18,447 nt of DNA from Profundicola sp051011115 (GCA_051011115.1 JBPCUN010000017.1:1-18447), one strand, 5' to 3'; shown: positions 1-7,666, counted from the stretch's first letter. The notes: generated by a model from the sequence alone, not told the origin. Numbers and translations are program-made.

Positions 1-1080
1 GAATTTACTCAAATTGACTGTGAAATGGCATTTGTAGAACAAGAGGATATCTTGAATGTTTTTGAAAACCTTACGAAATCTCTTTTAAGAGAAATTAAAG
101 GTTTTGAAATAGAAGAATTTCCAAGAATCACTTATGCAGAAGCCATGCGACGTTTCGGAAATGATAAACCAGACATCCGTTTTGGGATGGAATTCGCTGA
201 ACTGAATGACGAGGCTCAAGGAAAAGGATTTAAAGTTTTTGACAGTCAAGAATTGGTCGTAGGTATCGCTGCGCCAGGTTGTTCGAGTTATACAAGAAAA
301 GAAATTGACAAGTTAATTGATTGGGTAAAACGTCCACAAATCGGTGCGAATGGTCTGGTTTGGGTAAAATATAATGAAGATGGAACCTTGAAATCTTCTG
401 TAGATAAATTTTATTCCAATGAAGATTTACAGGCTTGGGCAGACAAAATGGATGCAAAACCAGGTGATTTACTTTTGGTGATGGCAGGAAATAAAAATGC
501 CACACGTAAACAATTGAGCGAATTACGTATGGAGATGGCTAAACGCCTTAACCTTAGAAATCCAGAAGAATTTGCACCGTTATGGGTTGTAGATTTCCCT
601 CTGTTGGAATGGGATGAAGAAACTAATCGATATCACGCTATGCATCATCCGTTCACCTCTCCGAAACCAGAGGATTTAGAGAAATTAGAGACAGCACCGG
701 GTGAAGTAAGAGCGAACGCGTATGATTTAGTTTTGAATGGAAATGAAATCGGCGGTGGTTCTATCAGAATTTTTAATAGAGAACTACAATCTCGCATGTT
801 TAACCTTTTAGGCTTTACACAAGAAGAAGCACAGGCGCAGTTTGGGTTTTTAATGAACGCCTTTGAATATGGTGCTCCCCCACACGGTGGTATTGCTTTT
901 GGTTTTGATAGGCTGGTTTCTATCCTTGATGGTTCAGAAACCATCCGTGATTATATTGCTTTCCCTAAAAACAATGCTGGTAGAGATGTGATGATTAACA
1001 CCCCTTCTAGTTTATCTCAAGAACAGTTAGATGAGTTACATTTAAAGGTTGATATAAATGAGAAAAACATAGAAAATTAA
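1..1080 (+). CDS. aspS: Aspartyl-tRNA synthetase, 3' part (5' end outside the window)
   Basis: Class II synthetase that charges tRNA(Asp) with aspartate in the cytoplasm. The reading frame is open from base 1 and begins EFTQIDCEMAFVEQ, the conserved class II motif 2 surroundings, so the Met at base 25 is internal and the true start lies upstream. The visible 359 residues hold, in order, the end of motif 2, the bacterial GAD-type insertion (roughly residues 70-180 of this fragment), the FAPLWVVDFPLLEWDEE segment, the MHHPFTSP segment, and class II motif 3 with GGIAFGFDRLVSILDGSETI near the C-terminus. Bacterial AspRS is usually about 585 residues, so about 225 are missing. The insertion marks it as the bacterial rather than the archaeal/eukaryotic type. 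Discriminating versus non-discriminating tRNA use cannot be told from this part. Confidence 0.97.
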   Translation, partial: EFTQIDCEMAFVEQEDILNVFENLTKSLLREIKGFEIEEFPRITYAEAMRRFGNDKPDIRFGMEFAELNDEAQGKGFKVFDSQELVVGIAAPGCSSYTRKEIDKLIDWVKRPQIGANGLVWVKYNEDGTLKSSVDKFYSNEDLQAWADKMDAKPGDLLLVMAGNKNATRKQLSELRMEMAKRLNLRNPEEFAPLWVVDFPLLEWDEETNRYHAMHHPFTSPKPEDLEKLETAPGEVRANAYDLVLNGNEIGGGSIRIFNRELQSRMFNLLGFTQEEAQAQFGFLMNAFEYGAPPHGGIAFGFDRLVSILDGSETIRDYIAFPKNNAGRDVMINTPSSLSQEQLDELHLKVDINEKNIEN

Positions 1081-1104
1081 GTAATCTTTGAGTTATAACA
1101 AATT

Positions 1105-1165
1105 AAATTCCTTGGCAAGATTGAAGCGATATTAAATACATCACTTTCTTCTTATCAAGGAATTT
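1105..1165 (+). terminator. Possible long-loop hairpin after aspS
   Basis: AAATTCCTTG (1105-1114) pairs perfectly with CAAGGAATTT (1156-1165) around a 41-base loop in which GAAG (about 1123) and CTTC (about 1148) could add a second helix. A short T run (1163-1167) closes it. It could end aspS transcripts or be a structured leader for the next gene. The long loop and short T run keep confidence low. Confidence 0.35.
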
Positions 1166-1195
1166 TTGTATCTTGAAACTAATAAAAACAAAGAC

Positions 1196-1876
1196 ATGAA
1201 AATTAGATTTTTAGGCCAAAATTGTTTTTTGATCAATTACAAAGATCATTTAATATTGACAGATCCTTTTTACAATATGCAAAAAGATCAATCGGGTTTT
1301 GATATTCATGCCCAAAAGATAGATTATATTCTCATCACGCATGCACACCAAGATCACGTGGCAGATGTAGAAGAGGTTTTAAAGGTTCATCCTGAGGCTG
1401 TGATCATAGGACAACCAGAAATCTGCGGTCATTTTAATCATAAAAATCAAGTAGACTTGAATATGGGTGGTACTTATAAAATTGATGATTTGAAGGTGAC
1501 AATGGTTACCGCTACACACACCAGTTCCTTTTCGGATGGAAGTTATGGAGGCGTTCCTGCTGGTTATGTATTTCAATTACCTAACAAAAATTTATATTTA
1601 GCCGGAGATACAGGATTAAATAGGGATATGGAATTACTCGCACCTATCTTTGGCGAAATTGATACTGCGATTTTACCTGTGGGTGGCCATTATACATTAA
1701 ATGCTGAATTGGCTAGTTATTGTGCCAAAGAATTGATTAAAACGCCGAAGGTAATCGGCTGTCACTTTGATACCTTCCCTCCTATTGAAATCAATCATGA
1801 AGAGGCTAAAGATAGTTTTTCAAAAAATGATATAGAGTTAACTTTACCCGAAATCGGACAAGAAATTCAGTTTTAA
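1196..1876 (+). CDS. UPF0173-family metal-dependent hydrolase (metallo-beta-lactamase fold)
   Basis: A 226-residue metallo-beta-lactamase-fold protein. The metal-binding signature THAHQDHVADVEEV sits at residues 48-61 (His49, His51, Asp53, His54). Further ligand candidates are His in ATHTSSFSDG, Asp in AGDTGLN and His in IGCHFDTFPP near the C-terminus, the layout of the UPF0173 (YtkL-like) family. Substrate is not known for this family as a whole; hydrolysis of a small ester or phosphoester is only inferred from the fold. I chose the ATG at 1196 because MKIRFLGQNCFLINY starts directly on the first beta strand, as in family members of about 226 residues. An in-frame start ten codons upstream (1166) would add a polar stretch with no family support. 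No signal peptide, so cytoplasmic. It appears monocistronic, followed by a strong hairpin. Confidence 0.9.
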   Translation: MKIRFLGQNCFLINYKDHLILTDPFYNMQKDQSGFDIHAQKIDYILITHAHQDHVADVEEVLKVHPEAVIIGQPEICGHFNHKNQVDLNMGGTYKIDDLKVTMVTATHTSSFSDGSYGGVPAGYVFQLPNKNLYLAGDTGLNRDMELLAPIFGEIDTAILPVGGHYTLNAELASYCAKELIKTPKVIGCHFDTFPPIEINHEEAKDSFSKNDIELTLPEIGQEIQF

Positions 1877-1912
1877 AGCTTAGCTTGTTTTAATATTTCA
1901 ACTAAATATTTT

Positions 1913-1954
1913 AATGGATTTTATAAGCGATGTATCTTATAAAATCCATTTTTT
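1913..1954 (+). terminator. Rho-independent terminator
   Basis: A perfect 15-bp stem, AATGGATTTTATAAG (1913-1927) with CTTATAAAATCCATT (1936-1950), closes an 8-base loop and runs into six T (1949-1954). It lies 37 bases past the stop of the UPF0173 gene and ends that transcript, separating it from the small membrane protein gene. Confidence 0.9.
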
Positions 1955-2019
1955 ATTAAAGTATAATTTAACAAAAAGAAATATATTAATATTTTAGGAT
2001 GTAAAAAGATTAGGAAATA

Positions 2020-2208
2020 ATGATCAAAAGAAACTTATCTCTGTTTTTCTCAATATTGGCGATGATTTTAGTGATTATCAGCACAGGTTTTGATGAGCTA
2101 AATCCTCAATCTTTAAATTTTTGGATTTTAATAGGCGCTGTAATTTTATTAATCATAGCGATATATCTATTAATAAAAAGGGAAATAAATTTCAATCGAA
2201 AAGGTTAA
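2020..2208 (+). CDS. Small two-helix membrane protein, unknown function
   Basis: A 62-residue protein not recognised as a named family. Two hydrophobic stretches, about residues 7-22 and 33-52, are separated by a short polar turn (TGFDELNPQ). Both ends are basic (MIKR at the start, KREINFNRKG at the end), so the positive-inside rule predicts an inner-membrane hairpin with both ends in the cytoplasm. A weak -7-like box, TATTTTAG, is at 1990-1997, one base off TAnnTTTG. The stop codon overlaps the stop of the convergent E2 gene by four bases with no hairpin between. The hydrophobic pattern and clean ATG favour a real gene over chance, but nothing proves expression. Confidence 0.6.
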   Translation: MIKRNLSLFFSILAMILVIISTGFDELNPQSLNFWILIGAVILLIIAIYLLIKREINFNRKG

Positions 2209-3485
2209 AACCAATTTTTAAAATGCTTTAAATTCTCTTTTACTTTCGTTAAAAACTGACTTGCATAAGCACCATTAATTACACGGTGATCATACGAGAT
2301 AGAAAGCATCATATTTTTACGAACAGCTACAATTTCTTCACCATTTACTTTGACCACCCCAGGAGCTGACAAAATTTGACCCAACGCAATCACGGCAACT
2401 TGTGGTTTGCTAATGATAGGTGTTCCTGCAAGACTGCCAAACATTCCCGTATTTGATATGGTGAAAGTTGTTCCTTGAATATCATCATTGTTTAATTTAT
2501 TCTCCTTGGCCTCTTTAGCTTTTTGATTAACGGCTTTCACCCATTCAATAAAACACATATTTTGAGCTTGTTTTACATTCGGTACCATTAAATCACCATT
2601 GGCAAGAGAAGTAGCAAAACCAATATTTATATTATCTTTAATAATTAATTCATCAACATTCATCCATGCGTTGAGCAACGGAAACTCCTTTAATGCCAAT
2701 ATGATTGCATATTGAAAATAATGCGTGTAGGTAATTTTAGTTCCTTGTTCTAGCACAAAAGCCTTTTTAATTTCTTCTCGATGTAGATAAACATCCGTCA
2801 CATCCAATGCTGCAAATGTGGTCACATGTGGGATTTCCATAAAAGATTGTTGCAAATGATTGGCTAGGATATTTTGCATTCTAGATAAGACTTTCACCGT
2901 ATCATTTTCCTCTAAATTTAAACTTAATTTTTTGGGTTGAAATATAGCATTGTCTTTGTGTTTAATCTCTTGTGGCTTTAAATATTTTATAATATCCACT
3001 TTTCGCACTCTACCATTTTCACCAGATCCTTGTATTTTTTCCAAATCTTCTAATTCCAATCCATGCTCCGTAGCTATTTTACGCACAATAGGTGACAGAA
3101 ACTTTTTACTTTCTTTATACTTTTTAGTATGAACTTGAGTTTGTAACGCTTCGTTATCCTCCTTACTATTTTCTTTATCAGCTTCTAAAGTTGGTATATT
3201 ATTTAAATCCAACTTCCTTGCATCTACTTCTATAATGGCAATTGGTGCTCCTACAGCAACCTCTCCCTTCTCTTCTACTAAAACTTTTTTTAATGTACCG
3301 GCATACATAGAGGGTAATTCGCTTTCTACTTTATCGGTTCCTATGAGAACATATATTTCATCTTCTTCTATAAAATCTCCTGGTTCTTTATACCATTCTA
3401 TAACGGTTGCTTCTGAAACACTTTCACCCATTTTAGGTAAAAGAATAGGGATTTCTATAGTTTTTGTTTGATTGGACTGGATCAT
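2205..3485 (-). CDS. 2-oxoacid dehydrogenase E2 component (dihydrolipoamide acyltransferase)
   Basis: Acyltransferase core of a 2-oxoacid dehydrogenase complex; moves the acyl group from lipoamide to CoA. 426 residues in the standard order: one lipoyl domain (about 8-88, lipoyl-lysine Lys52 in IGTDKVESE), a charged linker, the peripheral-subunit-binding domain (about 128-168, FLSPIVRKIATEHG and GRVRKVDI), and the CoA-dependent acyltransferase domain (about 195-426). The catalytic motif near the end reads SYDHRVINGA: His400 is present, but the residue after Ile is Asn404 where most E2 enzymes have Asp. The gene follows the fused E1 gene with a 10-base gap, so the two are one operon. No E3 (lpd) gene is in the window. 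Branched-chain 2-oxoacids are the likely substrate because fused E1 genes in this phylum are usually annotated so, but pyruvate cannot be excluded. Confidence 0.93.
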   Translation of the reverse strand: MIQSNQTKTIEIPILLPKMGESVSEATVIEWYKEPGDFIEEDEIYVLIGTDKVESELPSMYAGTLKKVLVEEKGEVAVGAPIAIIEVDARKLDLNNIPTLEADKENSKEDNEALQTQVHTKKYKESKKFLSPIVRKIATEHGLELEDLEKIQGSGENGRVRKVDIIKYLKPQEIKHKDNAIFQPKKLSLNLEENDTVKVLSRMQNILANHLQQSFMEIPHVTTFAALDVTDVYLHREEIKKAFVLEQGTKITYTHYFQYAIILALKEFPLLNAWMNVDELIIKDNINIGFATSLANGDLMVPNVKQAQNMCFIEWVKAVNQKAKEAKENKLNNDDIQGTTFTISNTGMFGSLAGTPIISKPQVAVIALGQILSAPGVVKVNGEEIVAVRKNMMLSISYDHRVINGAYASQFLTKVKENLKHFKNWF

Positions 3486-3495
3486 GAGATGGCAT

Positions 3496-5469
3496 TTAAT
3501 ATTTCCAAAGTTTAATTAATTCTTTTTCAAATTTCTCTAAAGGTAAAAATTGATTTTCTAGGTCGGCATTAAAAGGAATCGGTGTATTCATACTCCCAAC
3601 CCGAATCACAGGAGCATCTAAATCCTCAAAACATTCCTGTGCAATGGATGCTACGATTTCTCCTCCGAAACCACCAATTTCTATATCTTCATGCAACACC
3701 AATGCTTTGCTCGTTCTACGCACAGATGCGAAAACAGTTTCTCTATCCCACGGAACGAGCGTACGCAAATCAATCAAATCTGCTTTAATTTCTGGATATT
3801 TTTTCAACATATCCAACGCCCAATAGACTCCTAAACCAGAGGTGACAATTGTGAAATCATCGCCCTGGCTATGGAATCTGGCTTTGCCAAAGGGAATGGT
3901 ATAATAAGCTTCAGGTACATTTGCTCTTAAAGTTCTATAGAGTTTTTTATGCTCAAAAAACATGATTGGATTAGGGTCTGCAAAAGATTGTAATAATAAC
4001 CCTTTAGCATCCTCTGGGGTTGCTGGATACACCACCTTTAAACCTGGAACATGGGTAAACCAAGCTTCTGTAGATTGTGAATGATAAGGCCCTGCAGCTA
4101 CACCAGCACCAGTAGGCATCCTTACAACAACATCGGCATTTTGCCCCCATCGATAATGCGCTTTGGCTAGATTATTTACAATTTGATTGAATCCTTCTGA
4201 CACAAAATCAGAAAATTGCATTTCTACCATTGACTTTTGATTCTCGATGGATAAACCTAAAGCACTTCCCAAAATCGCAGCCTCGCATAAGGGAGTATTG
4301 CGCACCCTATCCCTTCCGAATTGCTCTAATAATCCTTCTGTAATTTTGAACACACCCCCATAGTCTGCAATATCTTGTCCCATCAAGATTAAATTCGGAT
4401 ATCGCTGCATAGCCAATTTTAATGCTTCTGATATAGCATCTATAAACCTCATTTCTCTGTTGGTAATAGAACTAGGTGGAATGCTTTTATTCTTGAAGGG
4501 TGCATAAGTTTCTTCGAGTTCTTTCACTCTATTCGGAATTATCTTTGGCTCGTTAACGGCTAATTGTAATGCTTCACTTACTACAGTCTCAAATTCCAAT
4601 TTACATTCTGTGATGAAGTTTTGATCTATAATCTTTTTCTCTAATAATATGTTTTCAAAGAGATTAATTGGGTCTTTCTTTTCCCACGACTCTATTAAAC
4701 CTTCTGGGTAATATGCCGTTCCACTAGCCTCTTCGTGTCCACGAAGACGAAAAGTGTTACATTCTATAATTACAGGTCTTGGATTTTCTCTAATTTCTTG
4801 GGCCCAATATTTTACGGTTTCATAAACTTCTATAAAGTTATTACCATCAATAGAAACAGCATCAATACCATAACCTATCCCTTTATCTGCAAAGGATTTC
4901 ATCCTAAATTGTTGGTTTGATGGGGTAGACAACCCCCATTGATTATTCTCTACAATAATGATAACTGGCAATTGCCAAACAGCTGCAACATTCACCGATT
5001 CATGAAAATCTCCTTGGCTTGCACCTCCATCTCCCGTAAAAACTAGTGTAGCTTTATTATTTTTTTGAAGTTTATTGGCTAAAGCGATTCCATCTGCTAC
5101 CCCCATTTGAGAACCTAAATGGGAAATCATGCCTATAATATAGAACTCTTTAGTTCCGAAGTGAAAAGAGCGATCTCGTCCTTGTGTAAACCCATTCGCT
5201 TTTCCCTGAAACTGAGAAAATAATTGCTGTAACGGAATATCTCTTACTGTGAACACACCTAAATTACGATGCATAGTTAGCATATATTCCTCTGGATCCA
5301 TGGCTAATGTACAGCCAACAGAAATAGCTTCTTGTCCCCATGCAGAAAACCATTTAGAAATCTTCCCTTGCCTTAGAGAGAGTAGCATTCTTTCTTCAAT
5401 TACTCTTGGAAGTAATAGTTTTTTATAAAAAAATTTTAACTCGTCTGTAGAATAATGATCTAAAGTCAA
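3496..5469 (-). CDS. 2-oxoacid dehydrogenase E1 component, alpha and beta subunits fused
   Basis: Thiamine-diphosphate-dependent decarboxylase of the branched-chain/pyruvate dehydrogenase type. 657 residues join two normally separate chains: an alpha part (about 1-320) and a beta part (about 335-657). The alpha part has GQEAISVG, the ThDP motif GDGG (146-149) ending in NN (175-176), and RLRGHEEASGT, the phosphorylation-loop region. The beta part has GQDIADYGGVFKITEGL, the acidic NTPLCEAAILG, the aromatic QFSDFVSEGFNQI, and LVPWDRETV with HEDIEIGGFG. The start is the TTG at 5467-5469: reading upstream in frame there is a stop about 50 bases away and no ATG, while the residues after it (LDHYSTDELKFFYKKLL) match family N-termini. 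A weak -7 box (TATATTCG on the minus strand, 5491-5498) lies 21 bases ahead. It heads the operon with E2. Confidence 0.93.
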   Translation of the reverse strand: MTLDHYSTDELKFFYKKLLLPRVIEERMLLSLRQGKISKWFSAWGQEAISVGCTLAMDPEEYMLTMHRNLGVFTVRDIPLQQLFSQFQGKANGFTQGRDRSFHFGTKEFYIIGMISHLGSQMGVADGIALANKLQKNNKATLVFTGDGGASQGDFHESVNVAAVWQLPVIIIVENNQWGLSTPSNQQFRMKSFADKGIGYGIDAVSIDGNNFIEVYETVKYWAQEIRENPRPVIIECNTFRLRGHEEASGTAYYPEGLIESWEKKDPINLFENILLEKKIIDQNFITECKLEFETVVSEALQLAVNEPKIIPNRVKELEETYAPFKNKSIPPSSITNREMRFIDAISEALKLAMQRYPNLILMGQDIADYGGVFKITEGLLEQFGRDRVRNTPLCEAAILGSALGLSIENQKSMVEMQFSDFVSEGFNQIVNNLAKAHYRWGQNADVVVRMPTGAGVAAGPYHSQSTEAWFTHVPGLKVVYPATPEDAKGLLLQSFADPNPIMFFEHKKLYRTLRANVPEAYYTIPFGKARFHSQGDDFTIVTSGLGVYWALDMLKKYPEIKADLIDLRTLVPWDRETVFASVRRTSKALVLHEDIEIGGFGGEIVASIAQECFEDLDAPVIRVGSMNTPIPFNADLENQFLPLEKFEKELIKLWKY

Positions 5470-5721
5470 TGATATAAATTTTATGATAAACGAATATAAT
5501 TGATTTTTATGATTATTATCACATTTAAAGCTTTAAAATTGTAATATATCTATATACAGATTAACAATAAATTCATAATAATAAAATAATATTATGACAT
5601 TCAAACATTAAGAATCTTTTTACTATATTGCTGTTTTATCCACATAAAGTTTTAATAGAAATACATTTTTAAATCTGTTTTGTTAATAATTCATTATTAA
5701 AAATTACACTTACCTTATATC

Positions 5722-6107
5722 ATGAAAAAAGTATTTCTACTGTTTATTATTTCTATATCATTTTATACACATGCACAAATCACATTTCAATCAGGATATA
5801 TTGTTAATAACCAAGGTCAAAAATCAGAAGTATGGATTAAAAACATTGATTGGATAAATAATCCAACATCTATAACCTATAAGACAAATCCAGAGGCACC
5901 TATTCAAATTGCAGAGATAATAGACTATTCAAAGAATTTGAGCTGGAATCAAATAAAAATTATGCTGTTGGAGCTGGCTATAAATTCAAAGATAAATATA
6001 GCTTAGAAATACAAATTCAGACAGAAAAATCTATTACAAGTTCTGGTATGTATTGGGATCTTAACTATAAGACTGTTTCCTTCATCCTAGGGTATTCCAT
6101 TTTTTAA
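5722..6107 (+). pseudogene. Decayed secreted/outer-membrane beta-barrel protein gene
   Basis: The 5' part (from ATG 5722) encodes a clear signal peptide, MKKVFLLFIISISFYTHA before a Gln-initial mature end, and about 50 residues like the N-terminus of flavobacterial secreted proteins (ITFQSGYIVNNQGQKSEVWI). In this frame the sequence degenerates after residue 66 and stops at 6006. In a second frame (-1), bases 5922-6107 encode LFKEFELESNKNYAVGAGY, then KFKDKYSLEIQIQTEK and a C-terminus ending VSFILGYSIF and a stop, the alternating pattern and final Phe of an outer-membrane barrel. So the start and end of one gene survive in different frames. Family members that I recall are several hundred residues; only about 125 remain, which suggests a large internal deletion as well as a frameshift. 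Deletion is inference; the frame break is seen. Confidence 0.72.
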
Positions 6108-6574
6108 TGAATGTATCTTACTACTTTCACAAAACGTTTTTTCCAATACTTGTTTTCTAATGAGCTTACCATAACACCCTTAGAAGAAGATGCATGGATA
6201 AAGAACACTTCCCCGTTTTTTATATGATCTACAATGCCTGCGTGTGAAATACCACTGCCAGAAGTATTAAAAAATAGCATGTCACCGGGTTGTACTCGCC
6301 TTAAATTTACGTTGGTGCCATAAGCAGCTTGTTTAGCAGAATTTCTCGGAAGCTGAATACCAATTTCCTCAAAAGACACCAATGCTAGTCCAGAGCAATC
6401 CATACCTCTTTTAGTAGTACCCCCATATTGGTAAGGGGTTCCATAAAAATCATGCGCTTTGGATAGAACCACTTTAGCCCTACCGCTTACAGAATTATCT
6501 ACCTTGCTTGATTTGTTGGTTCCACATGAGACTAAAAGAATCACAGAGACTAAAAGAAGATAAAATTTTTGCAT
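6104..6574 (-). CDS. NlpC/P60 family lipoprotein, probable peptidoglycan endopeptidase
   Basis: A 156-residue cell-envelope cysteine peptidase expected to cut peptide cross-links of peptidoglycan in the periplasm. MQKFYLLLVSVILLVSCG is a lipoprotein signal with lipobox LVSC, so Cys17 would be lipidated. The NlpC/P60 domain covers about 33-154: catalytic Cys60 in RGMDCSGLALVSF, His111 in GISHAGIVDH, and a third polar residue, His127, in FFIHASS. This is the Spr/MepS-like size class. The ATG is at 6572-6574, and a perfect -7 box (minus-strand TATCTTTG, 6579-6586) ends only four bases before it. Its stop overlaps the end of the convergent pseudogene by four bases. The signal peptide carries a short internal duplication (two LLVS units). 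Confidence 0.93.
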   Translation of the reverse strand: MQKFYLLLVSVILLVSCGTNKSSKVDNSVSGRAKVVLSKAHDFYGTPYQYGGTTKRGMDCSGLALVSFEEIGIQLPRNSAKQAAYGTNVNLRRVQPGDMLFFNTSGSGISHAGIVDHIKNGEVFFIHASSSKGVMVSSLENKYWKKRFVKVVRYIH

Positions 6575-6578
6575 AAGT

Positions 6579-6586
6579 CAAAGATA
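6579..6586 (-). promoter_or_regulatory. -7 promoter box of the NlpC/P60 gene
   Basis: Minus-strand TATCTTTG is an exact match to the Bacteroidetes -7 consensus TAnnTTTG and ends four bases before the ATG. I see no clear TTG -33 element at 17-19 bases. Such a position would put the transcript start at or next to the start codon. Confidence 0.55.
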
Positions 6587-6682
6587 AGGATTTTATCAGA
6601 TTACTATCATGAATATATTATACATGAATTACACATTATATAATAATTCTATAATTACAATGTATTGAATCAATAAAAGAAA

Positions 6683-6768
6683 TCACAATTAAGATTTTTT
6701 TGTATAAAATTTAGATTATTACAAAAAAATTCACAATTAAGATTTTATTATAAAATTTGGATTATTAC
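6683..6768. repeat. Two imperfect direct repeats of about 39 bp
   Basis: Copy 1 (6683-6722) and copy 2 (6731-6768) both start TCACAATTAAGATTTT and end in TAAAATTT, G or A, then GATTATTAC; they differ by two bases of length and a few substitutions, with eight bases between them. They sit directly upstream of the promoter of the secreted-protein gene at 6801, so they may be regulator sites or a slippage duplication. Confidence 0.75.
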
Positions 6769-6774
6769 TTGATT

Positions 6775-6782
6775 TATTTTTG
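6775..6782 (+). promoter_or_regulatory. -7 promoter box of the secreted-protein gene
   Basis: TATTTTTG is an exact match to TAnnTTTG, 18 bases before the ATG at 6801. The nearest TTG upstream (6757-6759) is 15 bases away, slightly short of the usual 17-19. Confidence 0.5.
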
Positions 6783-6800
6783 CTTCTAAAATTAAAAGTA

Positions 6801-7442
6801 ATGAAACGGATTTATTTATTTACAGTCTTATTTGTTTGTACTTTATGTTCGGCTCAAGTGGGGATTAATACAGATAGTCCAGCTGCTACTTTGGATGTTA
6901 AGAATGACCCTAAGAACCCTAATCAATTAGAGGGAATTATAGCTCCTAGAATTACAGGAACCTTATTAAGAGCAAAAACCTATACCGCCGCTCAAAATGG
7001 TGCCTTGGTATTTATTACTGCACCAGATACAGCACCAGGGGGGCAGACTATTAATATTACAACATCTGGTTATTATTATTTTGATGCACCAAACAATGTA
7101 TGGGTGGCTCTAAGGGATAGTGGTAAGGGTAAATATCATAAATTTCGTACAACATCAGCGATTCCAATTCAAATTTTACCAGAAGATTACACCATAGGAT
7201 ATACAGGAACAGCTAGTACATCAGTGACTTTACCTCCTGCGTCAGCACATCCCCAGAGAATTATAAAATTATGTACCTTAAATTGGAGAGGTGGTACAAT
7301 TACAATAAATAATATGTCTTCTACTCAATTTGAAGGTAATAATCCATCTAGCATTATATCTTTCAATTTAAATGGCACTCAAGCTTGTTATGAAATACAA
7401 TCAGATGGTAATGCGTGGTATGTGATAGGAAGTTTCAAATAA
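6801..7442 (+). CDS. Secreted surface-type protein, unknown function
   Basis: 213 residues from the ATG at 6801. The signal peptide is MKRIYLFTVLFVCTLCSA, with likely cleavage before QVGIN. The mature start, QVGINTDSPAATLDVKND, is the head motif common on flavobacterial extracellular and tail-fibre-like proteins, followed by GIIAPRITGTLLRAKTYTAAQNGALVF and a YYYFDAPNNVWVAL strand. The second half (about 120-213) is a separate Ser/Thr/Asn-rich beta domain that ends ACYEIQSDGNAWYVIGSF. An in-frame TTG at 6780 would add seven residues before the signal peptide and lies inside the promoter box, so it is rejected. There is no type IX secretion C-terminal signal that I can recognise. The gene stands alone. 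Function unknown; a surface or adhesin-like role is only inference. Confidence 0.85.
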   Translation: MKRIYLFTVLFVCTLCSAQVGINTDSPAATLDVKNDPKNPNQLEGIIAPRITGTLLRAKTYTAAQNGALVFITAPDTAPGGQTINITTSGYYYFDAPNNVWVALRDSGKGKYHKFRTTSAIPIQILPEDYTIGYTGTASTSVTLPPASAHPQRIIKLCTLNWRGGTITINNMSSTQFEGNNPSSIISFNLNGTQACYEIQSDGNAWYVIGSFK

Positions 7443-7450
7443 TTATCTAA

Positions 7451-7470
7451 TATATACACAAATGTATATA
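7451..7470 (+). terminator. Possible hairpin after the secreted-protein gene
   Basis: TATATACA (7451-7458) pairs with TGTATATA (7463-7470) around a four-base loop, eight bases past the stop. It is all A/T apart from two pairs and is not followed by a T run, so it may only be chance AT palindromy. The rest of the gap to 7666 is AT-rich with nothing else clear except a weak -7-like TATCTTTA at 7641-7648. Confidence 0.35.
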
Positions 7471-7666
7471 CAAAAATATTATTAATAGGCTAACTCAAAA
7501 ATAATGAGATTGTTTATTTCTTTTCAATTACACTTTTACTTTAGTACATGTTGAAATTACTATTAATTAAAACAATTTTTCAAAAGTTTATTTAATTGAA
7601 TATTTTTAATTCATGTAAACATACTATTTAAGAAAATTACTATCTTTAAAGTAAAATATAATTGCT

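Noticed and set aside
645..944. Open frame antisense to aspS (and others antisense to E1, E2, the nuclease and maeB)
   Set aside because: Each lies wholly opposite a well-conserved gene, with no family resemblance, signal or promoter of its own.
1166..1195. In-frame upstream ATG for the UPF0173 hydrolase
   Set aside because: It adds ten polar residues ahead of the first beta strand, and family proteins are about 226 residues, which fits the ATG at 1196.
5683..5700. 18-base palindrome TTAATAAT-TC-ATTATTAA as an operator
   Set aside because: It is pure A/T except the centre in a very AT-rich gap and stands before a broken gene; chance is a sufficient explanation. The same holds for TTTAAAGCTTTAAA at 5524-5537.
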